Below, piece after piece: positions 34,301 through 46,300 of a stretch of 64,000 nucleotides of DNA (its first letter is position 1; every line of letters starts with the position of its first letter). The notes beneath the pieces are model-generated. The model was not told where the DNA came from, did not search any database, and saw nothing but the letters and a program-made list of their open reading frames with translations. Origin of the DNA: Mytilus trossulus (taxonomy: Eukaryota; Mollusca; Bivalvia; Mytilida; Mytilidae); assembly GCF_036588685.1 (NCBI RefSeq), contig NC_086374.1, positions 22,560,886-22,624,885 of the forward strand, given 5' to 3'. The position numbers were made by a program, and so were the translations under genes.

Positions 34301-37300
34301 TTGATATTTCTGATTATCGCTATTTTGTGCATTTTTCCTTTGAGTTTTAATACTTATCATATCATGCTACTCGCAATACATGGAAAATTATCGGTAAAAA
34401 CTATGGAGACACTTGGTGTTGCTTATGAAATTGACAATGTCGTTATCGGTAAAATAGCGATAAATAGATTATCATTGCCGTACCGGCTCAAGCGAGAAAA
34501 CAAATCTCGTTGAGATGATCAATGATAATCTATAAGTCTACTCATTTAAAAACCTCAAACGAAATTAGACAAACCCATATTTGCTCAGTTCTTCCTTAAT
34601 TGTGCTCACATCCTCACACGCTTCTCAGCGGACTACAGAACCTCCCGATCCTTAAACAAATTTTAAACACTAATTAATGCGTTCATTTAATGAGTCCCTA
34701 GAATGAAACTATACAGTATAAATGAAAAAAATAAAGAAAAAACTTGCCAAAATCGCTTTCTTAATTTGCAACAAAAGGTTATCCATGTAGTTTGTAAATT
34801 GCACATTTAAAATCTACCTTGTCAATAGACGACAATCCGTATTATCACATATTATAAACTGCAGATATTTGTGAATAATTACAGTGCTTATCCAGTGACC
34901 TTTGGGGTATCACATTTGCAAAGACCAAAACAGTTTACCAAATTGCAGTCAGATTTCTACTCCAACTAACTGATCAACTGGTAAAATATTTTAGCAGATT
35001 GCTCAAGTGAAATGTTGTTAGTTTGAAGTGAGTGCTGTAAAATAAAAAAGTTATACTTACCATCCAGATCCAGTCAGTTGATACCTTTGTCAATCATTTC
35101 TAACACAAATAATATCTTATGAGTCACTGAATAAAATGGTCTAATTTTAACATGGAAACTTCTATCATAAATAAATATTATAAATGAATAGTTCAAAACA
35201 TTGTTTTGTAGGTGTATATTTTATAGCTTTGTCTTCTAAGATGAAGTTATTGTGCAATTGTGATTCGAATAACATTTTCTATGCAAATTACTGATCTGCT
35301 GGCATTAAAGGGAAATAATTTATATTGAGTTCAAATGTACACATAAAATTTAATCAATGATACGAGGCTTATGATTTTGCCTACAAAAGATTCATAAAAA
35401 AAAAAATGAAATGCAAAATTAGTATGAAATTGAAGGGCATGTAAAACACAAATTAGAAAGGTTTTGCAAAATACTGCTTATAAGATATCTTGTACTCCTT
35501 GGTAGACAATCCTTTATACTTTGAACAATTCAACATTTTGCAAAACAGCTGTTAATCGTCTTTCATCATTAAATAAGTTTCATTGTTCGTTTTAGAACAG
35601 AGGATAAAAGTTAAATAATAACAGAAATAATGTTACAACAAATTAAATGGGAAAATTTGATATTTGTCAGACAGAACAAAATTTTTCTGATTATTTGTAA
35701 TGTAAATTATTTCCCTTTATTGCCAGCAGATCAGTAATTTGTATACAAAATGTTATTCGAATCACAATTGCACAATAACTTCATCTTAGAAGACAAAGCT
35801 ATAGAATATACACCTACAAAACAATGTTTTGAACTATTCATTTATAATATTTATTTATGATAGAAGTTTCCATGTTAAAATTAGACCATTTTATTCAGTG
35901 ACTAATACTATAGTAAGATATTATTTGTGTTAGAAATGATTGACAAAGGTAACAACTGACTGGATCTGGATGGTAAGTATAACTTTTTATTTTACAGCAC
36001 TCACTTCATACTAACAACATTTCACTTGAGCAATCTGCTAAAATATTTTACCAGTTGATTAGTTAGTTGGAGTAGAAATCTGAATGCAATTTGGTAAACT
36101 GTTTTGGTCTTTGCTAATGTGATACCCCAAAAGTCACTGGATAAGCACAGTAATAAATGTGAATTAACTTACAATCCAGTTTGGAGACAATATTCTAATA
36201 CTATGAGTATCGAAATATTTTAGTAATATTTTGATTTGATTGTTACTTGCAGGGGAATAAACTTCATGAAACTTTACGTCAAGCCATACTTCAGAATGGG
36301 TCCATTTTTAGTTGGAATGTATACTGGTTATTTACTGTATAGAACTAATTTTAAACATCGAATGTCTAAAGTAAGTAATTATTCTAATAGATATGAAAGC
36401 GAAAATTAAAAAAACCACCGGACTCGCTAAACAACTTTCATATTTCGTACTTGGTTCGGGCATTTACTTATGAGGAAAACCGTGGTTTTAACATAGTTTT
36501 ATAACTGACTAAACCTCTTGCTTGTATGGCAGTCACATACAAATCCATTATATCGACACTGATGTTCAAATAAACAAACAGACATCAAAAATAGCATAAC
36601 TAGGGGTACAGCAATCAAAATTTTGTTTAATCTTAATCACTATGAAAGGACGCAATATTTTAATCTAGGTGATACTATTGTTGAAAACTAACTTGTTTTA
36701 TTAAGGTACACGTAAACTGTATACTTTGTGAAAAGAACATAACACAAACTTGCTCCTTAATAGCCGCTCAAGACATTGGCCATATAAGTTGGATTTTCTT
36801 CCATCTGCTGAATGATGTTCTTGGGATTGTGTGCTTCATAATAAATAATCCGATGCTATTTTCATTGTATTTGAGATACACTTTTTTTTGGGATTTAAGA
36901 TGTACGTTAGACTCATTGTCGAAGGTGGTTCAGTGAACTGTTATAGCTCACAGATTTGTCCATAAAGTATTTTATTGATATTCGATTTATTAGTAGTTAG
37001 ACCACATACATGTATTCATTTTTATACCATGATGTATTGAAGTTTCTGTTGTCATGGTTCTACAATTTTCTTCCTGTATTTTAGGTAGCAGCCTTCTTTG
37101 GATGGGTAGTTGCAGCTGTAGTGGCATGTCTTGTATTGTATGGACAATTCGACGATCTTAATGGTAACCGTGTATCGCAAGAGGTTTCCTCTCTGTATAA
37201 TGCAGTACATAGAACATTATGGGGAGCTTGTGTATGTTGGGTTGTATTCTCATGTGCAAATGGTTATGGAGGTAAGTTACTAGTAATTTAAATTTGTGAA

Positions 37301-38844
37301 CAAATATGTCCTTAAGTGTTTTACATATATAAAACTTATCTCACAAATAATATAAATACAATTAATGACAGAATGTTATACGAATATTTATCAAGTTGCA
37401 TTGTTTAAATTTTATCAATGAAGTTACAAATAAAACTTCTTAGTGACTTATCTTTAAATTATCTACAAATCTGGTCTGAAATGAATATATTCCACTGATT
37501 AGAGCATTATAATTGTTTCAAAAGAGAATTTTCTTATTATCGTACTAAATGTACATCAATATATAATTTTGCAGGTCATACACAATGTTGTCATGGAAAG
37601 GCTTCATACCATTAAGTCGACTAACCTATTGTACAAATTTAATTTTTCAGGTTATATAAATACAGTTTTGTCATGGAAAGGCTTTATACCATTAAGTCGA
37701 CTAACCTATTGTACATACCTCGTGCATCCAATTGTTATCTATTATAACCAATACACCAAACAACGATTGATGCATCTTACAGATATAGATGTCGTAAGTT
37801 CAATACACTTTATTTTTTTTTATTCAATAATGTTTGAACTCCCTGAGGCAACAACTGGTTTTAAGTCGTTTGTAGCTAGCTATCAACCCAGATTTAACCC
37901 ACAATTTCTTTTCTTGGCAAGTGCATGTACCAAGTCAGAAATATTACAGTTGTGTTTCATTTGTTCCGTTGGTTGGTAAAGTTTAACAATCTATTTTGTC
38001 AGTTTTAATGTAAACATTGTTTTGAATTGATTTCGGTATCTTTGTAATATATTTTTTAAAATGTTTGTTATTCTCTTCATCTCTCAAATATGTTATCTAG
38101 AAGTTTAATTGTCTGTACATTCGCAAAAGAAGGACGAAAGATACCAGAGAGACATTCAATCTCAAAGATAGAAATAAAACCTGACAAGGCCATGGTCAAT
38201 GTTTATCATGGACATATGTTTCTTAAACATACTTAGATATTATTATCAATAAGATAAATTTGAATATCCTAAACTGATAAGCCGAATCGAAAAATCGACG
38301 AACACATAACACTCTAAAACATACACACGTTCTTTTCTCTGCCCTTTTTACACATAAAAAGAAAACCCTTTTAAGCGTCGCATGCGATGTAGAATAGACC
38401 AAGATATAATAAAACATTTCAAAATTTACCAAAACGATGCAATACATGTGCTGATATACATATCATTAACAGTCCCAATTATACAACAACAAGTGCTTAT
38501 TTCGACAATACAATTCACTAAAATGTTGCTCTCAAGACTAAAATAGAAAATGAAAACTTAAAAGCATTTTTCCATTTGACTAAATAATAATTTTAAATGG
38601 AATTCTGGATAACACGCTTGTTGTGGTTGCACATCTTTTTCCAAATTCAACCAAATATGTAAATAGAAGAGATTTGTTATCATATATTATAAGTTATAAA
38701 TTTCCTTTATTGCAGATATATCAATTCATTGGAAACTTAGTAGTATCAATGATGGTAGCATTTGTAGCGAGTTTAGCATTTGAATCACCTATGATGGGAC
38801 TTGAGAAGGTTATCTTTAAAAAACAAGAAAAGAAACGGCGATAG
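25312..38844 (+). CDS. nrf-6-like: Gene A: NRF-6-like multipass acyltransferase, 15 exons, 742 aa
   Basis: Exons: 25312-25699, 27332-27519, 27903-27978, 28326-28416, 29064-29257, 30182-30349, 31124-31220, 31694-31786, 32344-32512, 32926-33005, 34078-34185, 36253-36370, 37085-37271, 37651-37793, 38716-38844. All introns are GT-AG and the sum, 2229 nt, is in frame. A signal peptide (residues 1 to about 19) precedes a Thr/Pro-rich linker. The NRF domain (about 107-217) holds QQWALR, GKPPAD, GDYDEC (150-155) and GLCLPDSC (199-206). A membrane segment at about 248-270 leads to an acyltransferase-3 domain with R348-x10-H359, the spacing of the catalytic Arg/His in this family, and SVDTFF (393-398). 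By family, an integral membrane O-acyltransferase-like protein; the worm homologue acts in fluoxetine response and lipid/yolk uptake. The substrate here is unknown. No inactivating lesion seen. Confidence 0.93.
27471..27665 (+). repeat. Exon 2 end with its donor site, present in three tandem copies
   Basis: The real copy (ctgtatagccagtctaccgt to gtaagtact at 27520) is followed by diverged copies with donors gtaagtact at 27586 and 27652. Spacings are about 63 and 67 bp. Use of either downstream donor would read GTA AGT ACT TAA just after the normal junction, a stop, so only the first donor gives full-length protein. Confidence 0.8.
28404..28481 (+). repeat. Exon 4 donor site duplicated in tandem, 41-bp period
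   Basis: The phrase ataattgtgctgtaagtacg followed by aaacaatgaactaga occurs twice, 41 bp apart. The first copy is the real exon 4 end. Reading through to the second donor would create an immediate TAA. Confidence 0.8.
29868..29935 (+). repeat. R1 retroelement 3' tail fragment in intron 5 of gene A
   Basis: The text tctgctctttggtcggcttg, ttgtctctttgacatgttcc matches the 3' end of the R1 family found at 39870-41067 (minus) and 46860-47110 (plus). Only the tail is present. Confidence 0.5.
33781..33919. mobile_element. Hairpin MITE in intron 10 of gene A
   Basis: The left arm gaatgcttctttttgtaact...gcgttgaccg (33781-33826) pairs with the right arm cggtcaacgc...agttacaaaaagaagcattc (33874-33919), with few mismatches across 46 bp. 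The short centre contains its own palindrome, gaatgaatgaagtcattcat. Confidence 0.75.
34889..36155. mobile_element. Long fold-back element (arms about 430 bp) in intron 11 of gene A
   Basis: The left arm (about 34889-35320) starts gtgcttatccagtgac and runs to gatctgctggcattaaaggg. The right arm (about 35702-36155) is its reverse complement and ends gtcactggataagcac. Identity is high over the whole arm, with about 380 bp of spacer lacking a coding frame. The right arm contains an extra CTAATACTATAG-like difference near 35900 and other small indels. A diverged single arm is at 4605-4826, so this is a dispersed family. Confidence 0.85.
36430..36645 (-). repeat. R3 dispersed repeat in intron 12 of gene A
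   Basis: Contains aactttcatatttcgtactt, ggttcgggcatttacttatg and cttgtatggcagtcacatac, matching the reverse strand of R3. Diverged and non-coding. Confidence 0.5.
37571..37720 (+). repeat. 80-bp tandem duplication of the exon 14 acceptor and exon start
   Basis: The blocks tcatggaaaggctt and attaagtcgactaacctatt each occur twice, 80 bp apart (37591/37671 and 37611/37691), each preceded by a T-rich tract and cag. Only the second copy (exon start 37651) keeps the frame. The first, starting at 37575, is four bases shorter before tcatgg and would reach TAA after 13 codons. It is a pseudo-exon relic. Confidence 0.85.
37918..38060 (+). repeat. R3 dispersed repeat fragment in intron 14 of gene A
   Basis: Contains agtgcatgtaccaagtcaga and aaatattacagttgtg, diverged R3 text in plus orientation. 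The rest of intron 14 (to 38715) shows nothing recognisable. Confidence 0.45.
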
Positions 38845-39869
38845 ATAATTTAAATGAAAATGTGCTCAGGATTGACAGTTGTATTGTTTTACTGACGAAA
38901 TGCAATATCTCATTTCGGTTGGTGTAACGGCTACAGATCTGATGGGACATACCGCCCCTGTTACAGTTGTATTATTTTTACATAGTAAACATTGCATTGG
39001 TATTATATAAATGTGATAGTAAAGTAATATTGTATCAACAAGTATTAGTTTGACTTTCAATGACGTTTCAATCGTAGTGAATGGGATAATTTATTTTATC
39101 ATTAAAGTTTATTCTTTTCTACATAAATATATTTTACACGTGTACTTTCTTGTTTATTCGCTCATTCTTTGTGAGTTTGACAAAGTGCAGTTACAAAGTT
39201 GTGAAGAAGAACGCGGTGAAATCACTGCATACATTTCACGTTGACCGATACCATATTTCTCTGACCTTACTCAGTAGTGACATGATTTCGCTGTCTAAAA
39301 ACGTCAGATTTTGTCCTATTGAATGATCTTAAAAATTTCTCATTGTGTGATTTTCCCTATTGAGAACGTATGACTGTGTGTGGAATCGCATCGCAAATTG
39401 ATTGATGCACATTATACGCTTAACCAGATTATGTAATTCCTAATGTTTATATAAGGACCTTGATTAACATATTCTACATCGAAAAACGTTTTTTTACATT
39501 TCTGCATTTATTTGCTGTTTTTTCATGTCCTCTGAAGCCATTTGCAACAGAAAAAAACTTATTGAGTGTCATTTTGTTTTTAATGTTGTCACATTCATAC
39601 TAAAAGAGTTCTGTCATCTTTCATCAATGTCAAATCAATTTTTTACATGAATGGCGTTTCTTTACGGCTCAAATTATGCTAAATTTATGTAAAAGAGAAA
39701 AGAAGACTGGTGAACATTGTTCTGTTGGTATAACAAACACGAATTAAATGTGTTGTCAATTAGATCATTCTAATGTTGAATGTCAGCCCTTTATCGACAT
39801 GATTGTCAGATAAACTGAAAGCCGATTACAATATTGAAATGTCTATCGTTATCTCGGAACAAATGGCAA
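38845..39869. other. 3' flank of gene A, no gene seen
   Basis: The sequence after the TAG at 38842-38844 has no canonical AATAAA close by. It is AT-rich without recognisable exons or repeats up to the R1 element. Confidence 0.4.
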
Positions 39870-41067
39870 ATAAAATTGAGAATGGAAATGGGGAATATGT
39901 CGAAGAGACAACAACCCGACCATAGAAAAAAAACAACAGAAGAAGGTCGCCAACAGGTCTTCAATGTAGCGAGAAATTCCCGCACCCGGAGGCGTCCTTC
40001 AACTGGCCCCTAAACAAATATATACTAGTTCAGTGATAATGAACACCATACTAATATCCAAATTGTACACAAGAAACTAAAATTCAAATAATACAAGACT
40101 AACAAAGGCCAGAGGCTCCTGACTTGGGACAGGCGCAAAAATGCTGCGGGGTTAAACATGTTTGTGAGATCTCAACCCTCCCCCTATACCTCTAGCCAAT
40201 GTATAAAAGTAAACGCATAACAATACGCACATTTAAATTCAGTTCAAGAGAAGTCCGAGTCTGATGTCAGAAGATGTAACCAAAGAAAATAAACAAAATG
40301 ACAATAATACATGAATAACAACAGAATACTAGCAGTTAACTGACATGCCAGCTCCAGACTTCAATTACACTGACTGAAAGATTATGATTTCATCATATGT
40401 ACATCAGGCACAATCCTTCCCGTTAGGGGTTTAGTATCATACCATCATAACATATATGAGAAGAAAATAACCCGTGTCATGCCAACAACTGTTTTTTTAA
40501 TAAATGTGTTTAGTTCCGATGCAAAGACCCTATAAGTGAATCAATATTAACGCAAAAATATGCAATCTTTAATGACCTGACAACAGTATCGTTACTATAT
40601 CCCTTCTTAATAAGTCTATTCAAAGGTTTTGTTAGTTTCTGAGGTGAATACTGACACCTTTGTGCTTTATAAAGAATATTTCCATAAAAAATTGGATGTG
40701 AAATACCTGAACGTATAAGAAGTCAGCATGTTGAGCTATATTTACGAATGATTTCCTTATACCGATGTTAAAATTTAGTAAATGTTTTGACTAGTTTGTG
40801 ATATCGAAAACGCTGGTGTAATAATTTTTCAGTAATACACAAATTTCTCTCGTTAAAATTCAAAACATTGTTACATACACGAGCGAATCGTATAAGTTGA
40901 GATATATAAACACTGTAAGATTTTGACAAGGGAACGTCACCATCTAAAAATGGATAATTAACGATAGGAAATGAAAAATCATCTCTTTTATCATAAATTT
41001 TAGTATTCAGCTTTCCGTTAGTGATATAGATGGAATCAATGGGGATGGAATACATGGATGGAATCAA
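39870..41067 (-). mobile_element. R1 retroelement, 3' part with reverse-transcriptase C-terminal relic
   Basis: On the minus strand the frame 41067-40768 contains KIYDKRDDFSFPIVNYPFLD and VYISQLIRFARVCNN, a segment common in invertebrate reverse-transcriptase elements. It continues, after a stop or shift, with SHPIFYGNILYKAQRC near 40700. The 3' untranslated part runs to about 39870 and ends in the R1 tail (reverse of gaatatgtcgaagagacaac). The copy is 5'-truncated and broken. I do not assign it confidently to LINE or Penelope-like. Confidence 0.65.
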
Positions 41068-43338
41068 TGGGGATGCCGTGCTGCCTCAATGACTTTAAAT
41101 GTGAAGGATGTTTATTGTCTTTCACTTATTAAAACATTTTCATTTCAAAACACAATTTACATGTGTCTACCGGTTTCCCATCTAAAAATAAATTGGAATA
41201 GATTCAATTTGCAATCAAAATACCTTTGCATTAGAGTTTGCTCTGGCTTCTTTTTAGATATAATAATTACGTCAACATCAATGTTAATGTAATTGTGAGT
41301 TCAAGAAAAGATAGAAAAACAGCAGATTTTGTGCACAAGCTAACACTATTTAAATCTTTAGTTCAATCTCCGTCTTTCAAAATGCATTCAATTAGTTATG
41401 ATGTTTCTTTACTTGTACGGTAAGATATTGTTTTATGTCTAACAGTTTGAAGTTTGAATTCTGTATTTTAGGTACATTTCACATTTGTCTTATTTGTCAG
41501 TATAATTTAGAAAGTAGTCTACAAAGTTTTTGTTTTATGAAGTTTATTTACAAGTTTGTCATTAGTCAGGAATATGAGAGCTGGTTTCAATTCGTTTTAT
41601 GTGTTTGAGCTTTTGATTTTGCAATTTGATTAGGGGCTTTCAGTTTTGAATTTTTCTTCGAAGATCAATATTTTTGTTATTATACTTTTTATAATTCAAC
41701 TTAAAACTGTTAATAATAAACTAATCATAGATACGGAGTCCGGGGGAGGCTATGACAGTCGTCTTTCCGTTCTTGTTTTCGACTGAAACACATCATTACC
41801 AGGAGACGATTTGCCATGAAGTTTTCATACTTAAATGAAAGTAAAATCACAAAAACTCCAAACTCTGAGGACAATTCAAAACAGAAAGTCCCTAAGCAAA
41901 TGGCAAGACTAAAACACATCAAACGGATGGATTAATTTGTCGTCATATTCTCTTGATCGTTTTAAATCGCCAGTTTGATTTGACAGTTGGTATGAAAGAC
42001 GTTTTACTGGCTCCGTTTTTAAGAAAACATTGTGATTGAACCACTTTCATAGGAATACTAGGATTTATATTATATTTTGACTTTTTCTTCAAAATGAATG
42101 ATTTTGAAACACAATTTAATTCCTTGTTCATACAGCGCGGAGACATGTGACTACAAAAGAGCAATTTTTTTTTAATTGCAATTTTTTACTTTTTATATTA
42201 AAATAAACTGATACCTACTGATTACAAGAAAGGTAACCTAGATGATCACGAGACGAGTGGAGAATAGTATTGCAGTATAATTGCAGTACTAGTATTCAGC
42301 CCAGAATTCGACCTTTCCGTGTATTTTTTTTTATTTCTTGACCCACAAGGACCGAGTGATACTGATAATTTAAGTTACATAGCGTTATATTCGGTATAAA
42401 ATGTGAATCGTTTTGAACACATAAACTACAAAACTATCAAGTAAGGCTTACTAAGGCCATTACATATAATGTATAGAGATACGAAGTAAGTACGGAACAT
42501 ATGTGAGATCTGTGCCGAAGATTGCCGACATAACATATAACTCAAGTTCGTTAAACTATGGATCTTGCATGGTAAGAGGTTGACGGAAGTACAAAAAGAG
42601 GACAGAAAAACTCAAAAAATAACTCATTTTCTTTATCGGAGCATTTTTTAAAAAAAAGAACAAAGCTTTTTGAAGCTGTATTGTTAAGCGATCTTCTTTT
42701 TAGCAATACATTTATATAAAGAGTGAATTTCGGGACATTTTATTTGATATAATCTAATGCAATAATGTTATAGACATACCGTCTATCCGTCTTATCCATA
42801 CGACATTCCGGTTTTGTCGCCAAGATAGCACTTTCAATTATTGCCGGGCTCTCCTAAAATGTTGATATAAAATTTTATTATCAAAAATACTTATTAGTTT
42901 GATGGAGAGAACGTTCAGTCTTGCAACAAGTAGAACTGTAAAAATATGATATCTTGATTCTTTTTGTCGGGATAATGTCTTCATGTTGTGTCAGATTTGA
43001 TTTAAATTTGTACAATGTTTTTATTTATTGTATTTGTAGTTTTGTAGTTGCAAATTTGTAATAAAATAATAATTTATTGACATGTACAACGCATACACAG
43101 AGTAATTGTACGCTACTGATTTCCCAGTAATCCACCATCAAATCCAAGTAATATCAACTACATTGTATACTAAAGGGTCAGTAATGGGATGTTTTGATGA
43201 TTTATAATCATACTTAGATAAACATAAAAATAATATTTGAATAAGATATAATTGATATTTATAAATTTGTATATGTGAACATTATGAACTATGTTTGTCC
43301 ATCAATTTTCATTTCAAAACACTGCAAGGCTTTAAAAA
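41068..43338. other. Intergenic region between genes A and B
   Basis: Holds two R3 fragments: plus at about 41560-41695 (gtcaggaatatgagagctgg, gattaggggctttcagtttt) and minus at about 41838-41940 (gtccctaagcaaatggcaag). They face each other across about 140 bp. No gene is supported. The 400 bp before 43339 are AT-rich without a clear promoter element. Confidence 0.45.
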
Positions 43339-46300
43339 ATGAATTTGCTCTTTAAACTGCTAATTTTCAGTATTGCGTCTTTGGATAGATGCGCATATTC
43401 ATTCGACAACTATAACGGATATCATAGGATATTTGTGCATATTAATAGTATTGCGAAGGGGTCAGATTTTAACGTGAACAAATCGCCCATAGAATATGGA
43501 AAGCTTACCAGAATGTTGTCCAATGTTACAGATTTACGAACAATCTCCAGACATCAGTTTTCAAACTTTCAAAGGAAAGAGCTGGAAAACAACGTGACTG
43601 CAGTGCCACCTACCGAAAGTACTTCAAATTCGTCATCACCAACGGTGTCTGATCGCTGTCTAATTGGTGTATCTAGTGTGGTGCAAGCTGTAGCTCAACA
43701 AAAGATTTGGGCATTTAAAAGTAAGTTGTTTTGGAGAGCTTCCAGTAACACATATGCTTTTAAATGTATGAAATTTACTGCGTCCCTTGATAACATATGT
43801 TACAGCAGTTCTCGAAACCCGATTTTAACATTTTTGTCTATTCTTTGTTTGTAAAGTGTATGATTTGATTGTTTATTGTTGTTTTGTGCTTGTTGTGTTT
43901 TTTGTGTCTTATTACCTGGCTGTTTTCAGAAATTTAGAAGAAAAGAAAACTTTCTAACATGAGTAAACAAAATAGATTCACCTTTCTAATAATTATCACC
44001 TTTTAGTGTATCTAGTTTAGTAAAATACGAACACGATTGATTTCTTATCTGAACGTTACCATTTCGTTTAAAAAAAAAACCAAACGGCACAAGAAATTTT
44101 CCTTGAAATAAAAGAATTAAGAAATTGAAATAAACCTATCTCTCCTAATTCACTAATATAAACATTACACAGTGTTGCCCGCTGATTTAAGAACTATAGT
44201 TTCTTATATCTACATCAACATGAATTACATTTGGATACCCCATTTATGCGCATTATGTTTTCTGGTCTGTGCGTCCGTTCGTCTGTTCGTTTGTTCGTTT
44301 GTCAGTCCGTTCGTTCGTTCCGCTGTCTGTTCGTTCGTTCATCTGTCTCGTTTCAGGTTAAAGTTGAAACTTGAAACTTAGAAAACGTGTTCCCTATGAT
44401 ATGATCTTTCTTATTGTAATGGCAAATTAGAGATTTTACCCACTGAACATAGAAAATGATAGTGCGGATGGGGCATCCGTGTACTTCGGACAACTTCTTG
44501 TTCGTCTAAAAAAAAGTATTTGGGCTACCAAAATCATTCCATAACATCTTTTTACGTTATGTTACTTCTTTGTGTTAACTATTAATTCTTCGGGTATTGT
44601 ATGCTTGTAATCAATATATCATTGAAAGGAAAAGCTTAAAAAAATAATCTGATTTAGATTAACATTTAACCGTTTCTTGTTTCGTAAGTGATTGATGCTG
44701 CCGGGAAGCCACCTGCTAATCTACTTGGAGGAGGATTCAAATGGCTTGGAGACTACGACGAATGCCTGGATATCAAAGGGTCAACTACTGTTGGAAACAA
44801 TGAAATGAAATTTGGTACCGAATATTGCATGTTATCTGTTATAAACTTACAAGCTGTGCCAAATATATTACCTCAGGTACGAAAGGGTTTATAATGATAC
44901 TGTTTGAATGAGTGTTGGTTTATTGGAATATATATTTAACAATAATCATAATAACAGAACTAGTTTTAATTAGTGTAGTTGGCATTCTTTTATTTAATGA
45001 TCGGTTTAGCAACAAATTCTAATCCAACTATGAATGGTTTGATTTTTGTCAAGGAAGACAGAATTACTTTAAAATGGTATTTTAGGCCTTGTCATTTTAA
45101 GTCTTTACATGGATTTTGTCTAAAGCAAAATCAATAAGAACACTTAAAATTACAGGGATGAACTGATGTGATCTGATAGGGTAAACAGTTTTTGTGAAAC
45201 TAGTGCCACATGTCGTACTTCTCATTTGAAGTAGAAATATGATGACAACTTGTTTTCTGTTAAAATGTCCAATACCGGCACCGTTGAGTAGGAATGGAGA
45301 ATGGCTTTAAAAGATGAAACATGTCCATGGTGACTGATTTTCCATGACAATGTGACTTTAACAATATTGCGCCGTAAAATTTAATAGTTAACCTTATAAT
45401 TAAAATAATTGATTCGAACTGTACTTGAGAGCTGTATCTGTGGTGGCCTTTGTTTTTTCAATGTGATCAATGCTATTATAAACTACATCAAGCTATAAAC
45501 AATTAAAATAGATAACCTTTGTAATAGCCGACTGTCTGTTGAAAGACAGGTCCACTACAACATGATGACAATGAATAAATCAAGCACTTTTATGACAAAA
45601 GATTCGGAGAACATTTTAGTCAAATCTGATCGCTTTCATTGAGGATGTTATGTTCCTTCTTAAACCCAAAATATGTGCATCTACATTTGTTTTACATAAA
45701 AGTAAACTAATTATCTGAAGAGAGCTGAAAGTTGAAAATTGAAGTTACTGTCTCATATAAATAATTTTACAGTATACCGCATTAAGTATTGGTATGTGTC
45801 TACCTGATAGCTGTTCAGAGCAGGATACTCAAATATTAACTGACTCTAGTAAGTATTTTGGATAGCCTGATTATAAAACTAGATTAAGTTTCTATTCTTT
45901 TTGTTTGTCAAAAGAGAACATAAAAAATATATGTGTTCAGCTCGAAGACAAAGAATAAAACACAAAATGAAAATTGAAATACAGTTCGACAATTAACGAA
46001 AGTAACAGTTAGTACTGAAATACATTGGTTATCATTCCATCAATGTAGAACCAGGATTGTGATGAAAGATCGCCTACTAACAAGGAAACTTTGGGACAGA
46101 AACTAAAATCACAAAACATACTGAAATCCGAGGAAATTCAAAACGGAAAGTTCCTAATCAAATGGCGAAATTAAAAACTCAAACACAACAACAAACGTAC
46201 CGTCATATTTCTGACATGGTACAGGCATTTTTATTAATCAGCAATGGTGTATCAAACCCTATTTTAAAGATATAGCTAAACCGCTCACTTGTATGACAGT

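Noticed and set aside
37569-37650. Extra upstream exon 14 for gene A
   Set aside because: It is a duplicate acceptor with a 4-bp deletion; splicing to it shifts the frame to a stop, so I treat it as a relic.
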